This document shows, in pieces, positions 7,855-16,651 of a DNA stretch of 64,000 bases. The stretch lies in NCBI RefSeq assembly GCF_947489035.1, contig NZ_CANLCI010000010.1:62001-126000 (forward strand), given 5' to 3'. The notes below the pieces were generated by a model. The model had not been told where the DNA came from and searched no databases. It saw only the letters and a program-made list of their open reading frames with translations. The DNA is from an uncultured Ferrimonas sp. GTDB lineage: Bacteria > Pseudomonadota > Gammaproteobacteria > Enterobacterales > Shewanellaceae. A program made the translations under genes and the position numbers. The stretch's first letter is position 1. The number at the start of each line of letters is the position of its first letter.

Positions 7855-9843
7855 TCACCGCATAGAGCGCACTAGATAGCTCAATATCCCGCTGAGCTTA
7901 TCGGGCGTCTTTAGGCTGACGTAGGGCTGGGTGGCGAGCAGATAGCCTCGTTGAACCAACTCATCCAGTAGATCGAGATAATCCAGACTGGTTTTGCCCA
8001 GCAGTAGGCTATTCAGCGAGCGTTGTTCGCTAAGGCGCAAGATCGCTAAGAAGCCGCTGAGATAGAGGTGATCCTTAGTAAAGCCACCTCCCCGATACAC
8101 TCGAGATGTGATGGTGAATGCGTCTTCTGCTGCGACGCGGTGCTCATGGTGCAACCGTTCATAAGTCGGCCCAAAGCCTTCTCGGCGAACCATCGAGTCT
8201 ACGGCGATAACCCGAGCAGCCAGCTGCTTCAGGCGAGACAGTTTCATCTGGCCGCTGGTAAATTCCGCCAGTATTGCCAAGCCCTCCTGAGTAAAGGTGG
8301 CACCAGGTAATCCCAGGCGCAGCAGCTTCAGCGGTTGCTTGCGGGCGTTGATAGTAGTGGCCAAATGCACCCCCAATTCATGTTGGGCGAGGTTAGCCAA
8401 CTCTGAGGGTTCAAAGCGAGCGTAACGATTGAGCAGCAGTTTGGGACTGTCCGCGACCACCATGGCGCGAGCGGCCATCTGGCCGCTAAGGCCGATTTTG
8501 CACGGCATGTCCCACTGAAGCGCTTGCTGCTCTAGCCAGTCTTTGGCTTGCGCAGCCGTTAGCAGTTCGGGATCTCGCTCCTCCAGATCCGCGGCATGCA
8601 GCAGAAAGGCGGCATTTTTCAGATCCTGTTCCGAGGGTTGGCCATAGTAACGGAGGGAGTTGTACAGAAAGGACTCGCTGCCGACGGAGCTGATCAAGTC
8701 AATTTTGCTGGCCAGGTTGTCGACGGCTGCACCATACAGCTGTTTGACGCCCGGATCGTCCAGTGCCTCCAGCGGCAACCGGTAGAGTTGTTCACGAAAC
8801 GCAGCCGGATCAAGCGCCAACTGACGATAGCGATAGTTGGGTTGGTAGCGCCGTGGCGATGCCGAGAAGCGTTTGCGTTCGCTTTGTAGATTGAGTGGGT
8901 TGACGTAAGTGAGGGTGTCAACTCCGCGGGCTAACGCGTACAACTTGGTATCCAGTTGCAGCAGGGCCGGTTCGATGGCACCGCTAAGCATGTCGGCTTT
9001 ACGGGTCTTACGTTTGCGATTGTGCTTACGTTCAAAGAAGGCACTGGTTGCACTGAATGCGTGCTTCATTCCCAGTTTCAGGCCATCCACCACCAGCGGA
9101 TAGACTTCACCACGCTGCTCATCCATGAAGACCTTTTTTACCTCGGTAGGCAACACCAAGGTGCGATCAAAATGCGCATTGGTGTGGGTGATCAAGTAAC
9201 CTCGACCAGCAAACACGTCGTTGATCTTAGCGTTCACCTCAATATTGGGAAGCGCCATCAGATCCAGTTCGCTGCAAAATCGCGTGGCTACGGCTCCCCA
9301 GCGCTCCATGTCGATCTGCTCGGTGCCCACATTAAATACCGGCGTGGGCCGTTCAATACGCTGGTAGTTGTAGGAGTGGATATCAAACACAATCACATGG
9401 TTGAACAGCGACTCTAGCTTGGCGATCAGAGCCTCGTACAGTTGGTAGAACTGACAATGCTTGTGCTGACTGACTTCCCGTTGTTTGCGGCTTAGCGGCT
9501 TTTTCCACACCTGTTTGCCCCACGCCGACTTGTAGTAGGTCGACAGGGTCATGGAACGATTAAGATCATACTCAAAGCGAGAATCGCAGCCTAGCAGGGT
9601 GATTGGCTGTGAGGCGATCATGTCGTCGGTGAAGGGATCTTCCTCAAAGTAGCGCTCTTCAGGGCTCAGCAAGCAGTTGGGTAGCAACTCATCCCGCAGC
9701 CGGTGGCCAGCGTGGATCGCCGTTGCCACCACCGGCAGGTAGGCGTCGATCTTAAGAAAAAAGCGGCCATCCTCAATATGGCCGGCAAAGGTTTGCCCTT
9801 TGCGGATCAGGCCCAAGGCCTGCTCCAGACTATAGGTTGGCAT
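7855..9843 (-). CDS. N-formylglutamate amidohydrolase / DUF1704 metallopeptidase fusion
   Basis: A 662-residue two-domain protein. Residues about 30-260 resemble N-formylglutamate amidohydrolases: CDSRFEYDLNRS, then VIVFDIHSYN with His near 156 as a zinc-ligand candidate. Residues about 300-660 match the DUF1704 or 'flavohemoglobin expression-modulating QEGLA motif' family. In this part QHELGVH (His488-Glu489-His493) is the HExxxH zinc motif known from the related eukaryotic tubulin tyrosine carboxypeptidase MATCAP, and FTQEGLA (Glu520) gives the family its name and probably the third ligand. Both domains would cleave amide or peptide bonds next to acidic residues. The ATG at 9843 overlaps the end of the ATP-grasp gene by 14 bases; a longer frame from 9915 overlaps more deeply and lacks support. 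The natural substrate is unknown. Confidence 0.82.
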   Translation of the reverse strand: MPTYSLEQALGLIRKGQTFAGHIEDGRFFLKIDAYLPVVATAIHAGHRLRDELLPNCLLSPEERYFEEDPFTDDMIASQPITLLGCDSRFEYDLNRSMTLSTYYKSAWGKQVWKKPLSRKQREVSQHKHCQFYQLYEALIAKLESLFNHVIVFDIHSYNYQRIERPTPVFNVGTEQIDMERWGAVATRFCSELDLMALPNIEVNAKINDVFAGRGYLITHTNAHFDRTLVLPTEVKKVFMDEQRGEVYPLVVDGLKLGMKHAFSATSAFFERKHNRKRKTRKADMLSGAIEPALLQLDTKLYALARGVDTLTYVNPLNLQSERKRFSASPRRYQPNYRYRQLALDPAAFREQLYRLPLEALDDPGVKQLYGAAVDNLASKIDLISSVGSESFLYNSLRYYGQPSEQDLKNAAFLLHAADLEERDPELLTAAQAKDWLEQQALQWDMPCKIGLSGQMAARAMVVADSPKLLLNRYARFEPSELANLAQHELGVHLATTINARKQPLKLLRLGLPGATFTQEGLAILAEFTSGQMKLSRLKQLAARVIAVDSMVRREGFGPTYERLHHEHRVAAEDAFTITSRVYRGGGFTKDHLYLSGFLAILRLSEQRSLNSLLLGKTSLDYLDLLDELVQRGYLLATQPYVSLKTPDKLSGILSYLVRSMR

Positions 9844-10870
9844 CTTCGACAGCCCGTCGGAACTCAGTTTTGCGTTGAGCCAGCAGCTCCCGTGATTGGA
9901 CAATGTTTTCGGCAAAGTCGATCACCGGGCGTTGCAGCTTAGTGCGATTCAGTTTGTTGATCCGAGCGATACCGCCGGGGCTAAGCACATTCACTTCCAC
10001 GAGCTTGGATCCAATCACATCTAGGCCAACGAAGTAGAGGCCATCACGCACCAGCTTGGGACCAATAGCAGCACACATACGACGCTCCTCTTTGGTTAGC
10101 ACGTGTTTCACCACAGTACCACCGGCGTGCACATTCGAGCGGATGTCGCCTTGGGCAGGTACTCGGCGCATGGCGCCAATCGGTTCGCCATTGAGCATCA
10201 GAATGCGTTTGTCTCCTTCCTCGGCACCTGGAATGTAATCTTGTAAAATCAAGTAGTTAGATTTGCCGCCATGACCGATATAGAAATCCAGTAGTGAGCT
10301 GAAATTTTGTTTGGCGCTTTTTTCAATCAGGATCACTCCTTGGCCGCCATAGCCGTTGAGCGGCTTCAGGATCATCTTTTCCTGATCGCTCTCTTCAAGC
10401 ACCTTCATCAGGTATTCTTTGTTTTTAGCAACGTGAGTGGTGGGAATAAACTCCTTGGCCGCGCCGCCCATTGAGGCGGTATAGAGCTTATTGTTGGCCA
10501 GCCGCAGCCCCTCTAAATCATTAATGATCAGCGTGTCTTCTTTGACGGAATCGAGAAAGTTCAAGGCCAGCACATCCAACGGCGGATCGCTGCGCATAAA
10601 GATGCAATCAAAGCCTGCCATTGGCAGCATCGCCTTGCGAAATTGCACCTGGCTGTAAAAGGTCGGAACCTTTTCGTGGATCTTCTGCCCCTTGGTCAGG
10701 ACTTGGCAGAATCCATAGACGGTACTGTCGCGGATGGTCAGGCCGGAAGGGGTAGTGATCGCTACCGTATGGCCACGCACTGCACATTCGTGCACGAGGC
10801 GAAGCGTCGAGTCATGCTCTGGCTCGACCTTTTCCCAGGGGTACATCATGAAACAGATCCGCATCGTCAT
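9830..10870 (-). CDS. ATP-grasp ligase resembling glutathione synthetase
   Basis: A 346-residue protein with the layout of GshB-type ATP-grasp ligases. The N-terminal pre-ATP-grasp domain starts MRICFMMYPWEKVEPEHDST. The ATP-binding motifs MILKPLNGYGGQGVILIE, GDKRILMLNGEPIGAMRRVP and GLYFVGLDVIG follow, with EVNVLSPGG carrying the Mg2+ ligands. Such enzymes join a carboxylate to an amine through an acyl phosphate. Glutathione synthetase itself is one possibility, but true gshB usually sits next to other genes, and pairing with a DUF1704/amidohydrolase fusion points to another amide-forming role. A second ATG at 10864 is equally usable; GAGAG precedes both. It is the first gene of the unit and is divergent from the HdfR-like gene. 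Confidence 0.82.
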   Translation of the reverse strand: MTMRICFMMYPWEKVEPEHDSTLRLVHECAVRGHTVAITTPSGLTIRDSTVYGFCQVLTKGQKIHEKVPTFYSQVQFRKAMLPMAGFDCIFMRSDPPLDVLALNFLDSVKEDTLIINDLEGLRLANNKLYTASMGGAAKEFIPTTHVAKNKEYLMKVLEESDQEKMILKPLNGYGGQGVILIEKSAKQNFSSLLDFYIGHGGKSNYLILQDYIPGAEEGDKRILMLNGEPIGAMRRVPAQGDIRSNVHAGGTVVKHVLTKEERRMCAAIGPKLVRDGLYFVGLDVIGSKLVEVNVLSPGGIARINKLNRTKLQRPVIDFAENIVQSRELLAQRKTEFRRAVEDANL

Positions 10871-11110
10871 TTTCTCTCATAAATACGGCATCGAGCGCCC
10901 GCTCCAAGGGATAGTGGCGCTCGATTTAAAGATATTGCACGGGCCACTTCACTTTGCGCACCCAGTTACATAAAGGCGTTAACAGGCGTACAGGACAGCC
11001 TTACTGAGCCTTATAATTCAGCGCTAGAGAAAAGAAAAATCAGAAGTTTTTGTCGAAAGGGCAATCTCAATTTATCATTCGCCAAATCGTTAATCTCAAG
11101 GCTTATTTTG

Positions 11111-11989
11111 ATGGACGTTAAAGTATTTCGTACCTTCTTAACGGTCGCTCGGCAGCGTCATTTTGGTCGTGCCGCCAATGATCTCTATATAACCCAAGCC
11201 GCTGTTAGTGCTCGGATTAAACAACTGGAATCCTTTTTTGACACGCCGCTTTTTGTGCGAGATCGAAATGCCATTAAGCTGACTTCGGCGGGCGAGCGGC
11301 TAGTCAGCTATGCCGAGGTGATGGTCAATACCTTGGAACAGGCCAAGCTTGAACTGGCATCGGAAAGCCACAAAACCATTCAACTGGCGATCGCCGGAAC
11401 CCCCAATATCTGGGATGCTTTCTTGCAACATGGTTTGAATCGGATCATTGATGAATTTCCCGGCTACGGCTTGAATGCGCAGGCCATGGGGCGTGAGCAG
11501 ATCAATAACGCCCTGTTGGAACGGACCTTAGATCTGGGGCTGTTGTTTGATCCGATGAAGTCCGATGATTTGATCTGTCGGGAGGTCGCGACGCTGGATC
11601 TGTTGCTGGTGGCGACCCAAGCGCTTGAGGTTGATTTAGCCATGGCGCAGCGTTATGTCTATATCGATTGGGGCACCCGCTTTGCCAGCGAACATGGACA
11701 GCGTCATCCGAACATTCCGGCGCCCTTTTTGCGCACCTCGACGGCGCGTATTGCATTGGATCTGATCCTTGAAAAAGGCGGCGCGGCCTACATGCCCTAT
11801 TCGTTGGTTAAGCCGCTGCTCGAATCCCAGCAATTGTATGTGGTGACCGGGACACAAGTATGGCAACGACCTGTTTATATGAGTTATCGCAAGGGTGCCT
11901 CGTCGATTGAGGCCATTGAGCGAATTGAAGCGTTGTTGCGCGTAACCGATCCCGCTTCCACCTTTACGCTGCAGCAATTGGGCAATTAA
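11111..11989 (+). CDS. LysR-family regulator, HdfR-like
   Basis: A 292-residue LysR-type transcription regulator. The winged helix-turn-helix covers residues 1-60 (FLTVARQRHFGRAANDLYITQAAVSARIKQLE), very similar in wording to HdfR (RHFGRAAESLYLTQSAVS). The co-inducer domain follows. HdfR in enterobacteria represses flhDC; no flagellar gene is near, so I do not transfer that role. It faces the ATP-grasp gene across about 240 bases and is a candidate regulator of that unit. The ATG at 11111 is preferred to the TTG three bases upstream. AAGG lies nine bases before it. Confidence 0.85.
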   Translation: MDVKVFRTFLTVARQRHFGRAANDLYITQAAVSARIKQLESFFDTPLFVRDRNAIKLTSAGERLVSYAEVMVNTLEQAKLELASESHKTIQLAIAGTPNIWDAFLQHGLNRIIDEFPGYGLNAQAMGREQINNALLERTLDLGLLFDPMKSDDLICREVATLDLLLVATQALEVDLAMAQRYVYIDWGTRFASEHGQRHPNIPAPFLRTSTARIALDLILEKGGAAYMPYSLVKPLLESQQLYVVTGTQVWQRPVYMSYRKGASSIEAIERIEALLRVTDPASTFTLQQLGN

Positions 11990-12014
11990 GGACTAAGACC
12001 CTCGGCGCGTGAGA

Positions 12015-12887
12015 TTAGCGCAACGAAAATCGGATCGGCACTTCGAAGTTGGGGTTTACGCCCTCTGGCAGCGGTTGATAGCGGCCAATGCGCTTTACCG
12101 CTTTCACTGCAGCTTTGTTCAAGAGTGGGTGCTCACACGGTGCGGTAACGGCGATGTTGCTGATGCTGCCGTCTGGGTGAATCACAAAGCCGACCTTAAT
12201 GACCCCTTGCAGCTGTTTGCGTTTGGCCTTATTGGGGTACAAGCGGGCGGCTTGGCGGCCAATTTTACGCTGTAACCCGGCGCTGTAACTGGCGCTGAGG
12301 GCGTTTTGGTTGGCGCTGGTTTCCGCTTTGCCACCGGTGGCGGTTTGTACCGTAGGGCCGTCTTGTTGCAGGCTCTCGTCCAGATTACGGTTGCCGTTGC
12401 CGGCGATGTCCGCCTGTGGCTGGGCTGGCTTTGGCTGGGCTGGCTTTGGCGTAGGGGCTGGCGGCTCAACCTGCTGCTGTTCCTGTTCCTGTTCCTGTTC
12501 CTGTTCCTGTTCCTGTTCCTGTTCCTGCTCCTGTTCCTGCTCCTGTTCAGGCTCCGGCTGGCTGATGGGGGCGTTGGCTTGCCGTTGGGGCGCGGGTGCG
12601 GTTACCGGCTTAGGCTCTGGCTCCGGCTTGGACTGCTGCTGTTTAGGCTTGGGCTTGGGCTTGGGCGCTACCGGTGTGCTGGCGGCCTGCTGTTGCTGCT
12701 GCGCTTGGCTTTGGCTCTGCTGCGCCACGTCGGCTTGCACCGGTGCGGCGCGCAGCCCTAGATCAAACTGCACCGCATCAAGGCTGGTTTGCTTAGCTGG
12801 TGGTGGGATCTCATCCTGATGCAGGTAGGCCGCGACAGCGCCTAGGTGAATGGCAACGGAGATTACAACGGCGATGGGCAGCTTCAT
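12015..12887 (-). CDS. tonB: TonB-family energy transducer with long Glu-Gln repeat
   Basis: A 290-residue TonB-like protein. One N-terminal membrane anchor (IAVVISVAIHLGAVAAYL), a long Pro/Lys/Gln/Glu linker and a TonB C-terminal domain at about residues 205-290 (ARLYPNKAKRKQLQGVIKVGFVIHPDG, ending EVPIRFSLR). It would span the periplasm and pass the ExbBD proton-driven force to the receptor encoded just upstream. The linker contains a pure Glu-Gln dipeptide run encoded by tandem hexamers. The ATG at 12887 gives the typical short cytoplasmic tail before the anchor; a longer frame from 12971 would run into the receptor gene. No clear ribosome-binding site is visible. It is the last gene of exbB-exbD-receptor-tonB. 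Confidence 0.9.
   Translation of the reverse strand: MKLPIAVVISVAIHLGAVAAYLHQDEIPPPAKQTSLDAVQFDLGLRAAPVQADVAQQSQSQAQQQQQAASTPVAPKPKPKPKQQQSKPEPEPKPVTAPAPQRQANAPISQPEPEQEQEQEQEQEQEQEQEQEQEQEQQQVEPPAPTPKPAQPKPAQPQADIAGNGNRNLDESLQQDGPTVQTATGGKAETSANQNALSASYSAGLQRKIGRQAARLYPNKAKRKQLQGVIKVGFVIHPDGSISNIAVTAPCEHPLLNKAAVKAVKRIGRYQPLPEGVNPNFEVPIRFSLR
12480..12545 (-). repeat. Hexanucleotide repeat encoding (Gln-Glu)n
   Basis: Eleven tandem hexamers, read on the plus strand as TTCCTG (nine units, eight of them consecutive) or CTCCTG (two units), inside the tonB-like gene. Each unit adds one Gln-Glu pair and keeps the frame, so slippage would lengthen or shorten the periplasmic linker. Confidence 0.93.
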
Positions 12888-12943
12888 AACGGGTAGCTTA
12901 GGTCGAGGAAAGAGCGGGGCGCCTCGGCGCCCCGTTGTGGTGA

Positions 12944-15430
12944 TCACCAGTGAAACTGGGCGCCTAACCAAAACTGACGTCCCGGCTTATAGCTGATATT
13001 TGATGTGCCCGAATCCACGCCCTGTGCCGCAATCTTGGCGTCAAATACGTTGAGCACATCCAGGTTCAACGCCAGCTCGGTGCTGCCAATCGGCAGGGTG
13101 TAGTTGAAGCGCCAATCGGCGCTAAAGCGCGCGTCGTAGCTTACTTCTTCATACCCGATGGCGTTGCCGCTGAAACCGCCACAGATAGGATCGTTGCTGC
13201 TGCAGATGTAGCTGTCGCCACTTTGCTCATAGGCGCTGTAGCCACCGCTGTAGTTGTAGCGCTGGTTCCAGTTAATGCCGAGCTCGGCAAACTCCACATT
13301 GATGGTGGTAAACAGCGTCCACGGAATGTTGAAGTCTAATTTGGCGTACAGTTCGTCGTAGGTGATGATCTGGCCATCGGCGTAGGCGCGGTAGGTGTCC
13401 GCCAGTTCGTGGCTGGGATCGTACGAGGTAAAGTCCGATTCACTGTCGAGGTAATTGGCACCAAGGTTGATGTCGATTTCGCTTTGGCCCCACATCAGCG
13501 GCTTAAGCAGGCGACCAGATAAGGTGACGCTGTTGGATTCGCTGCTGCCGTTGTTGCTGAGGTACTGGCTGTTGTCGTCGCTGTTTTCCTCTTTGTTGAA
13601 CTGCTGTTTACCTTGACGGTTGACCCACTTAAAGGTCCATTCGCTGTTGCCGATGCGCAGGTGAACGCCCAGATTGAGTTCGTCACTGTAGGGGGTGTCG
13701 AGATCCGTTGATAGGTAGGTGCCACCGATGTTGCCGCTGCTGTCCAACTGCCAGCCGTCGTTGTAGTTGTCGCGGCTGTAGCGTTCTGCATCGCCTTTTT
13801 TGTCGCTTAGGGCATAGGCCAGCAAGCTGTCGGCGTAGTAGCGGTTGGCGCCACCAAACAGCACGGTGTTGCCATCAGCAAACAGATCGTAAGAGGCGGT
13901 AAAACGCGGGGCGACATCCACATTTTCCAGCAATTCGTCGTAATCCAGTCGCACCCCAGCGGTCAGTTCCCACTGGCCAAATTGGATCTGATCTTGAGCG
14001 TAGATGGCGTGGTGATCGTTGCTGACCGATACGTCCCCTTTCAGGTATTTCAGCTGAATGTCCGCCGCTTGTTCACCGGGGATGCAGGTAAAGTCACTGG
14101 GCAAACACTGGCTTGGGACGCTATTGCCGCTCGACACATAGATGCTGGTGTCGTTCTTGCGCTGGTATTCGGCGCTGGCAAAATCGGCTTTCCAACCAAA
14201 ACTTAACTTGTGTTGCCACGCGCCCATGGCGAAGCCATCAAACTGATAATCCTGCTTGGCGGTGATGGTTTGTTTGTTGGTAACGGTTTCGCCGTACCCC
14301 CCTTGTACCGCGGATCCGGTGCTGGACTCCCAATCGATGGAATCGGTGATTATCCAAGTGATCGAATCGCTGCCATCGTAATCGACGCCGTTTTCAGTGT
14401 CGTTGTAACCGAGGTAGCTGGTTACCGAGCCAGTATCGAAGAAATGCGCCCAACTCAGGGTTAACTGGTGGCCGCCGCCAGTGATGTCGTAGCCGCCGTC
14501 TTTGACGTTGGCAGACACGTAGCCAGAGCTGTGCGGCGCAGCGATGGCGGTCAGCTCCCACAGATCGCCGTTGTCGGCTTCATGCAGACCTTTAAGCAGA
14601 AAGGTTTCCGCTAACCGATCTTGATCTTCCCATAAATCTGGCACCAATTTGGCGTGATGGAAGGGGATCTCAGACTCGGTGCGGTTGTAAGAGAACAGCA
14701 GCGCGGTGTTGTCCGACAGCGGCTGGTTCACATTGACCGAATAGATGTGTTTGGTGAACTGGGGCTGATGGTAGAGGAACTCCGCCTCGCCAAACTCATC
14801 TTCATCCGCTTGGCTTTCAAAGTGGAAGTTGGTGAGGCTGTCGGACGTCATCCGGTACGACACGCTGCCATAGGCTTCGGTGGTGTCTGGGGATTTGAGC
14901 TTGGCATCGACTACGCCACCGGTGAACTGGCCATAGCGGGCGGAGATGTTGCTGTCGTACACCTCGACGCTGTCGAGCAGATCGGCGTTGAGCCAAAACG
15001 ATTGGGTGCCGCCATCGGGCAGGGCGTAGGGCGACTGGCCGCTGTTGACGCTGCGGGAGCCGTTGTTGGCACCGGGGTTGATGTTGTCGTTGTTCGACAT
15101 GCCATCGATCATCCAGCTGTTGTTGTAGAAACGTTCGCCATGGAACGACACATTTTCTGGGGCGATCTCCCCTTGGGCTTCCGATAACGAACTGTTGCTG
15201 GCCAGCTGCACATTGGGGTTGTTTTTCAATAGCTCGGACACGGTGCCATTGCCCGTGGCGGTTTTGCTGATGGTGTCGGCATCCACCTTTTGGGTGCCCA
15301 TCTTCTGGGCAAAGGGATCAGACCACACCTCTACTTCTTGCAGTTCATTAACGTCGTCGGCCGCCATGGCGAGCGAGCTAGAAAGAGCGGCAGCAACCAA
15401 CACGGCTACCTGAGTTTGAGTAAACATCAT
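12944..15430 (-). CDS. TonB-dependent outer-membrane receptor
   Basis: An 828-residue outer-membrane receptor. It has a signal peptide ending SSLAMAADD, a TonB-box-like stretch near the mature N-terminus (LQEVEVWS), a plug domain with SWMIDGMSNNDNINPG and LLDSVEVYDSNISARYGQFTGGVVDAK, then a 22-strand-type barrel and a C-terminal aromatic residue (FWLGAQFHW), as required for barrel insertion. It imports a ligand too large or scarce for porins. The ligand cannot be read from the sequence; the ExbBD-TonB set beside it and the M16 protease across the divergent promoter suggest a peptide or protein cargo. It lies 17 bases after exbD and 56 before tonB, in one probable operon. A second ATG at 15427 is equivalent. 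Confidence 0.93.
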   Translation of the reverse strand: MMFTQTQVAVLVAAALSSSLAMAADDVNELQEVEVWSDPFAQKMGTQKVDADTISKTATGNGTVSELLKNNPNVQLASNSSLSEAQGEIAPENVSFHGERFYNNSWMIDGMSNNDNINPGANNGSRSVNSGQSPYALPDGGTQSFWLNADLLDSVEVYDSNISARYGQFTGGVVDAKLKSPDTTEAYGSVSYRMTSDSLTNFHFESQADEDEFGEAEFLYHQPQFTKHIYSVNVNQPLSDNTALLFSYNRTESEIPFHHAKLVPDLWEDQDRLAETFLLKGLHEADNGDLWELTAIAAPHSSGYVSANVKDGGYDITGGGHQLTLSWAHFFDTGSVTSYLGYNDTENGVDYDGSDSITWIITDSIDWESSTGSAVQGGYGETVTNKQTITAKQDYQFDGFAMGAWQHKLSFGWKADFASAEYQRKNDTSIYVSSGNSVPSQCLPSDFTCIPGEQAADIQLKYLKGDVSVSNDHHAIYAQDQIQFGQWELTAGVRLDYDELLENVDVAPRFTASYDLFADGNTVLFGGANRYYADSLLAYALSDKKGDAERYSRDNYNDGWQLDSSGNIGGTYLSTDLDTPYSDELNLGVHLRIGNSEWTFKWVNRQGKQQFNKEENSDDNSQYLSNNGSSESNSVTLSGRLLKPLMWGQSEIDINLGANYLDSESDFTSYDPSHELADTYRAYADGQIITYDELYAKLDFNIPWTLFTTINVEFAELGINWNQRYNYSGGYSAYEQSGDSYICSSNDPICGGFSGNAIGYEEVSYDARFSADWRFNYTLPIGSTELALNLDVLNVFDAKIAAQGVDSGTSNISYKPGRQFWLGAQFHW

Positions 15431-15447
15431 TAATTACCTAACTGGGC

Positions 15448-15870
15448 TTACGCCTTTTGTTCGTTGATGGCGATCTGCGAACCGCTGATCTGGAGCTTAT
15501 TTAAGATGGTGATGGTGCTGATTAAGCGCTGCACTTCGGTGTGTTTGTCGGTGGTTAACAGCACCTGAATTTGGTCATTTTTTTGCTGCAGGTTGTGCAG
15601 GGCTTGTTGCAACTGGGCGGCGTTCATCACGTCGCTGTGATCCAGCCGCCACTGCTGCGCTTGCGGCAAAATCACCACCGTCACGTTTTGCGGATCCGCC
15701 ACCGCCACGCTGGCGCTTTTTTCGGTCTGGGGCAGATCCAGCTCCATCGTCAACAGCGGCGTATTGATCATCAGCATCATGAAGGCGATAAGGGTGAAGA
15801 TAACGTCGATCATCGGCGTCATGGTTTCGCCATGGCCGCTCTCTTCGGCGCCGAAATTGGGCTTAATCAT
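15448..15870 (-). CDS. exbD: ExbD-type biopolymer transport protein
   Basis: A 140-residue ExbD/TolR protein: one membrane helix near the N-terminus carrying the proton-relay Asp in MTPMIDVIFTLIAFMMLM, and a periplasmic C-terminal domain. With ExbB it forms the inner-membrane motor that energises TonB. Its start overlaps the exbB stop by eight bases. It belongs to the exbB-exbD-receptor-tonB operon and so probably serves this receptor. Confidence 0.92.
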   Translation of the reverse strand: MIKPNFGAEESGHGETMTPMIDVIFTLIAFMMLMINTPLLTMELDLPQTEKSASVAVADPQNVTVVILPQAQQWRLDHSDVMNAAQLQQALHNLQQKNDQIQVLLTTDKHTEVQRLISTITILNKLQISGSQIAINEQKA

Positions 15871-16489
15871 GGCCGACCTTGGCGGGGCTATTGGCCGCCA
15901 TCAGCAGCGATAACTGGCTTAGGGTGGTGGCCGCCGCGCTGAGCTTGCGCTTAGCGCTAGAGCGCAACAGGGCACTAAAGAACACACAAAATACCGCAAT
16001 GATCATCCCCACCGCGGTAGTAGACAACGCCTGCCATAAGCCGTCGGCGACCATGGCGGGTTCTACTGGGCCTTGGCTTAAGCCGATGTTATGAAACGAG
16101 CGCATCAAGCCGATGATGGTACCCAGCAAGCCCAGCATTGGTGCCAGTGCGCCGATGGTGTTAATGGCGCTTAAGCGTTTTAGTAAGCGCTGGCTTACCT
16201 GCTCTAGGGCGATGGTGACCGCCTCATCTCGCAGGCTTTTCTCTTGGTTGGCGTAGCGTTGCAAGCGGGCGACCGCAGGGTGGTAAAACGGCTGGGATTG
16301 GGTCAACAACTGCATTGAAGCGTCCAGATCGTCACGGCCGATGCTGGCAGCCAATTGCGCTTGGCAGCCTTTGTTCAAACTGCGCAATTGCACCATGGCA
16401 ACCAAGCGCTCAACGGTTAACGCCAACGCAATCACAGAGCACAACAACAACGGTGTTGCGGTGGCGATGGTCCAATAATCCTGCTGCAT
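15863..16489 (-). CDS. exbB: ExbB-type (MotA/TolQ/ExbB) proton channel protein
   Basis: A 208-residue protein of the MotA/TolQ/ExbB family, with three membrane segments (about residues 12-32, 115-140 and 155-178). The conserved block LSAINTIGALAPMLGLLGTIIGLMRSF and the Thr-containing third helix (LSTTAVGMIIAVFCVFF) are the channel-forming parts. It starts at an ATG with AGGAG six bases upstream. It is the first gene of the exbB-exbD-receptor-tonB operon; a candidate promoter and a Fur-box-like sequence lie 120-180 bases upstream. Confidence 0.92.
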   Translation of the reverse strand: MQQDYWTIATATPLLLCSVIALALTVERLVAMVQLRSLNKGCQAQLAASIGRDDLDASMQLLTQSQPFYHPAVARLQRYANQEKSLRDEAVTIALEQVSQRLLKRLSAINTIGALAPMLGLLGTIIGLMRSFHNIGLSQGPVEPAMVADGLWQALSTTAVGMIIAVFCVFFSALLRSSAKRKLSAAATTLSQLSLLMAANSPAKVGHD

Positions 16490-16610
16490 CGGATCTCCTG
16501 CGTGACGGAATCATTATCCCGTTCGCTGCTGTATTGCAGCGTTTAAATGCACATTCGCAACTTGATTGCGACGAACTGCACATCGGTTTCGGGATCAAAT
16601 AGGGCTCAAG

Positions 16611-16639
16611 ATGCTAGAGAAATCGGAAAACCAGGTCAA
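16611..16639 (-). promoter_or_regulatory. Candidate sigma-70 promoter of the exbB operon
   Basis: Read on the minus strand, TTGACC (16639-16634), a 17-base spacer and TAGCAT (16616-16611). The boxes match the consensus at five and four of six positions. The spacing is ideal. Confidence 0.4.
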
Positions 16640-16651
16640 CCAAATGGGCAT

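Noticed and set aside
12306-12819. Two long Leu- or Cys-rich plus-strand frames
   Set aside because: They are the antisense readings of the TTCCTG hexamer tract and Pro/Gln codons of tonB; composition is purely repeat-derived.
14654-15187. A 177-codon plus-strand frame rich in Val and Gly
   Set aside because: Antisense to the receptor gene, which has signal peptide, plug and C-terminal Trp; codon pattern follows the minus strand.
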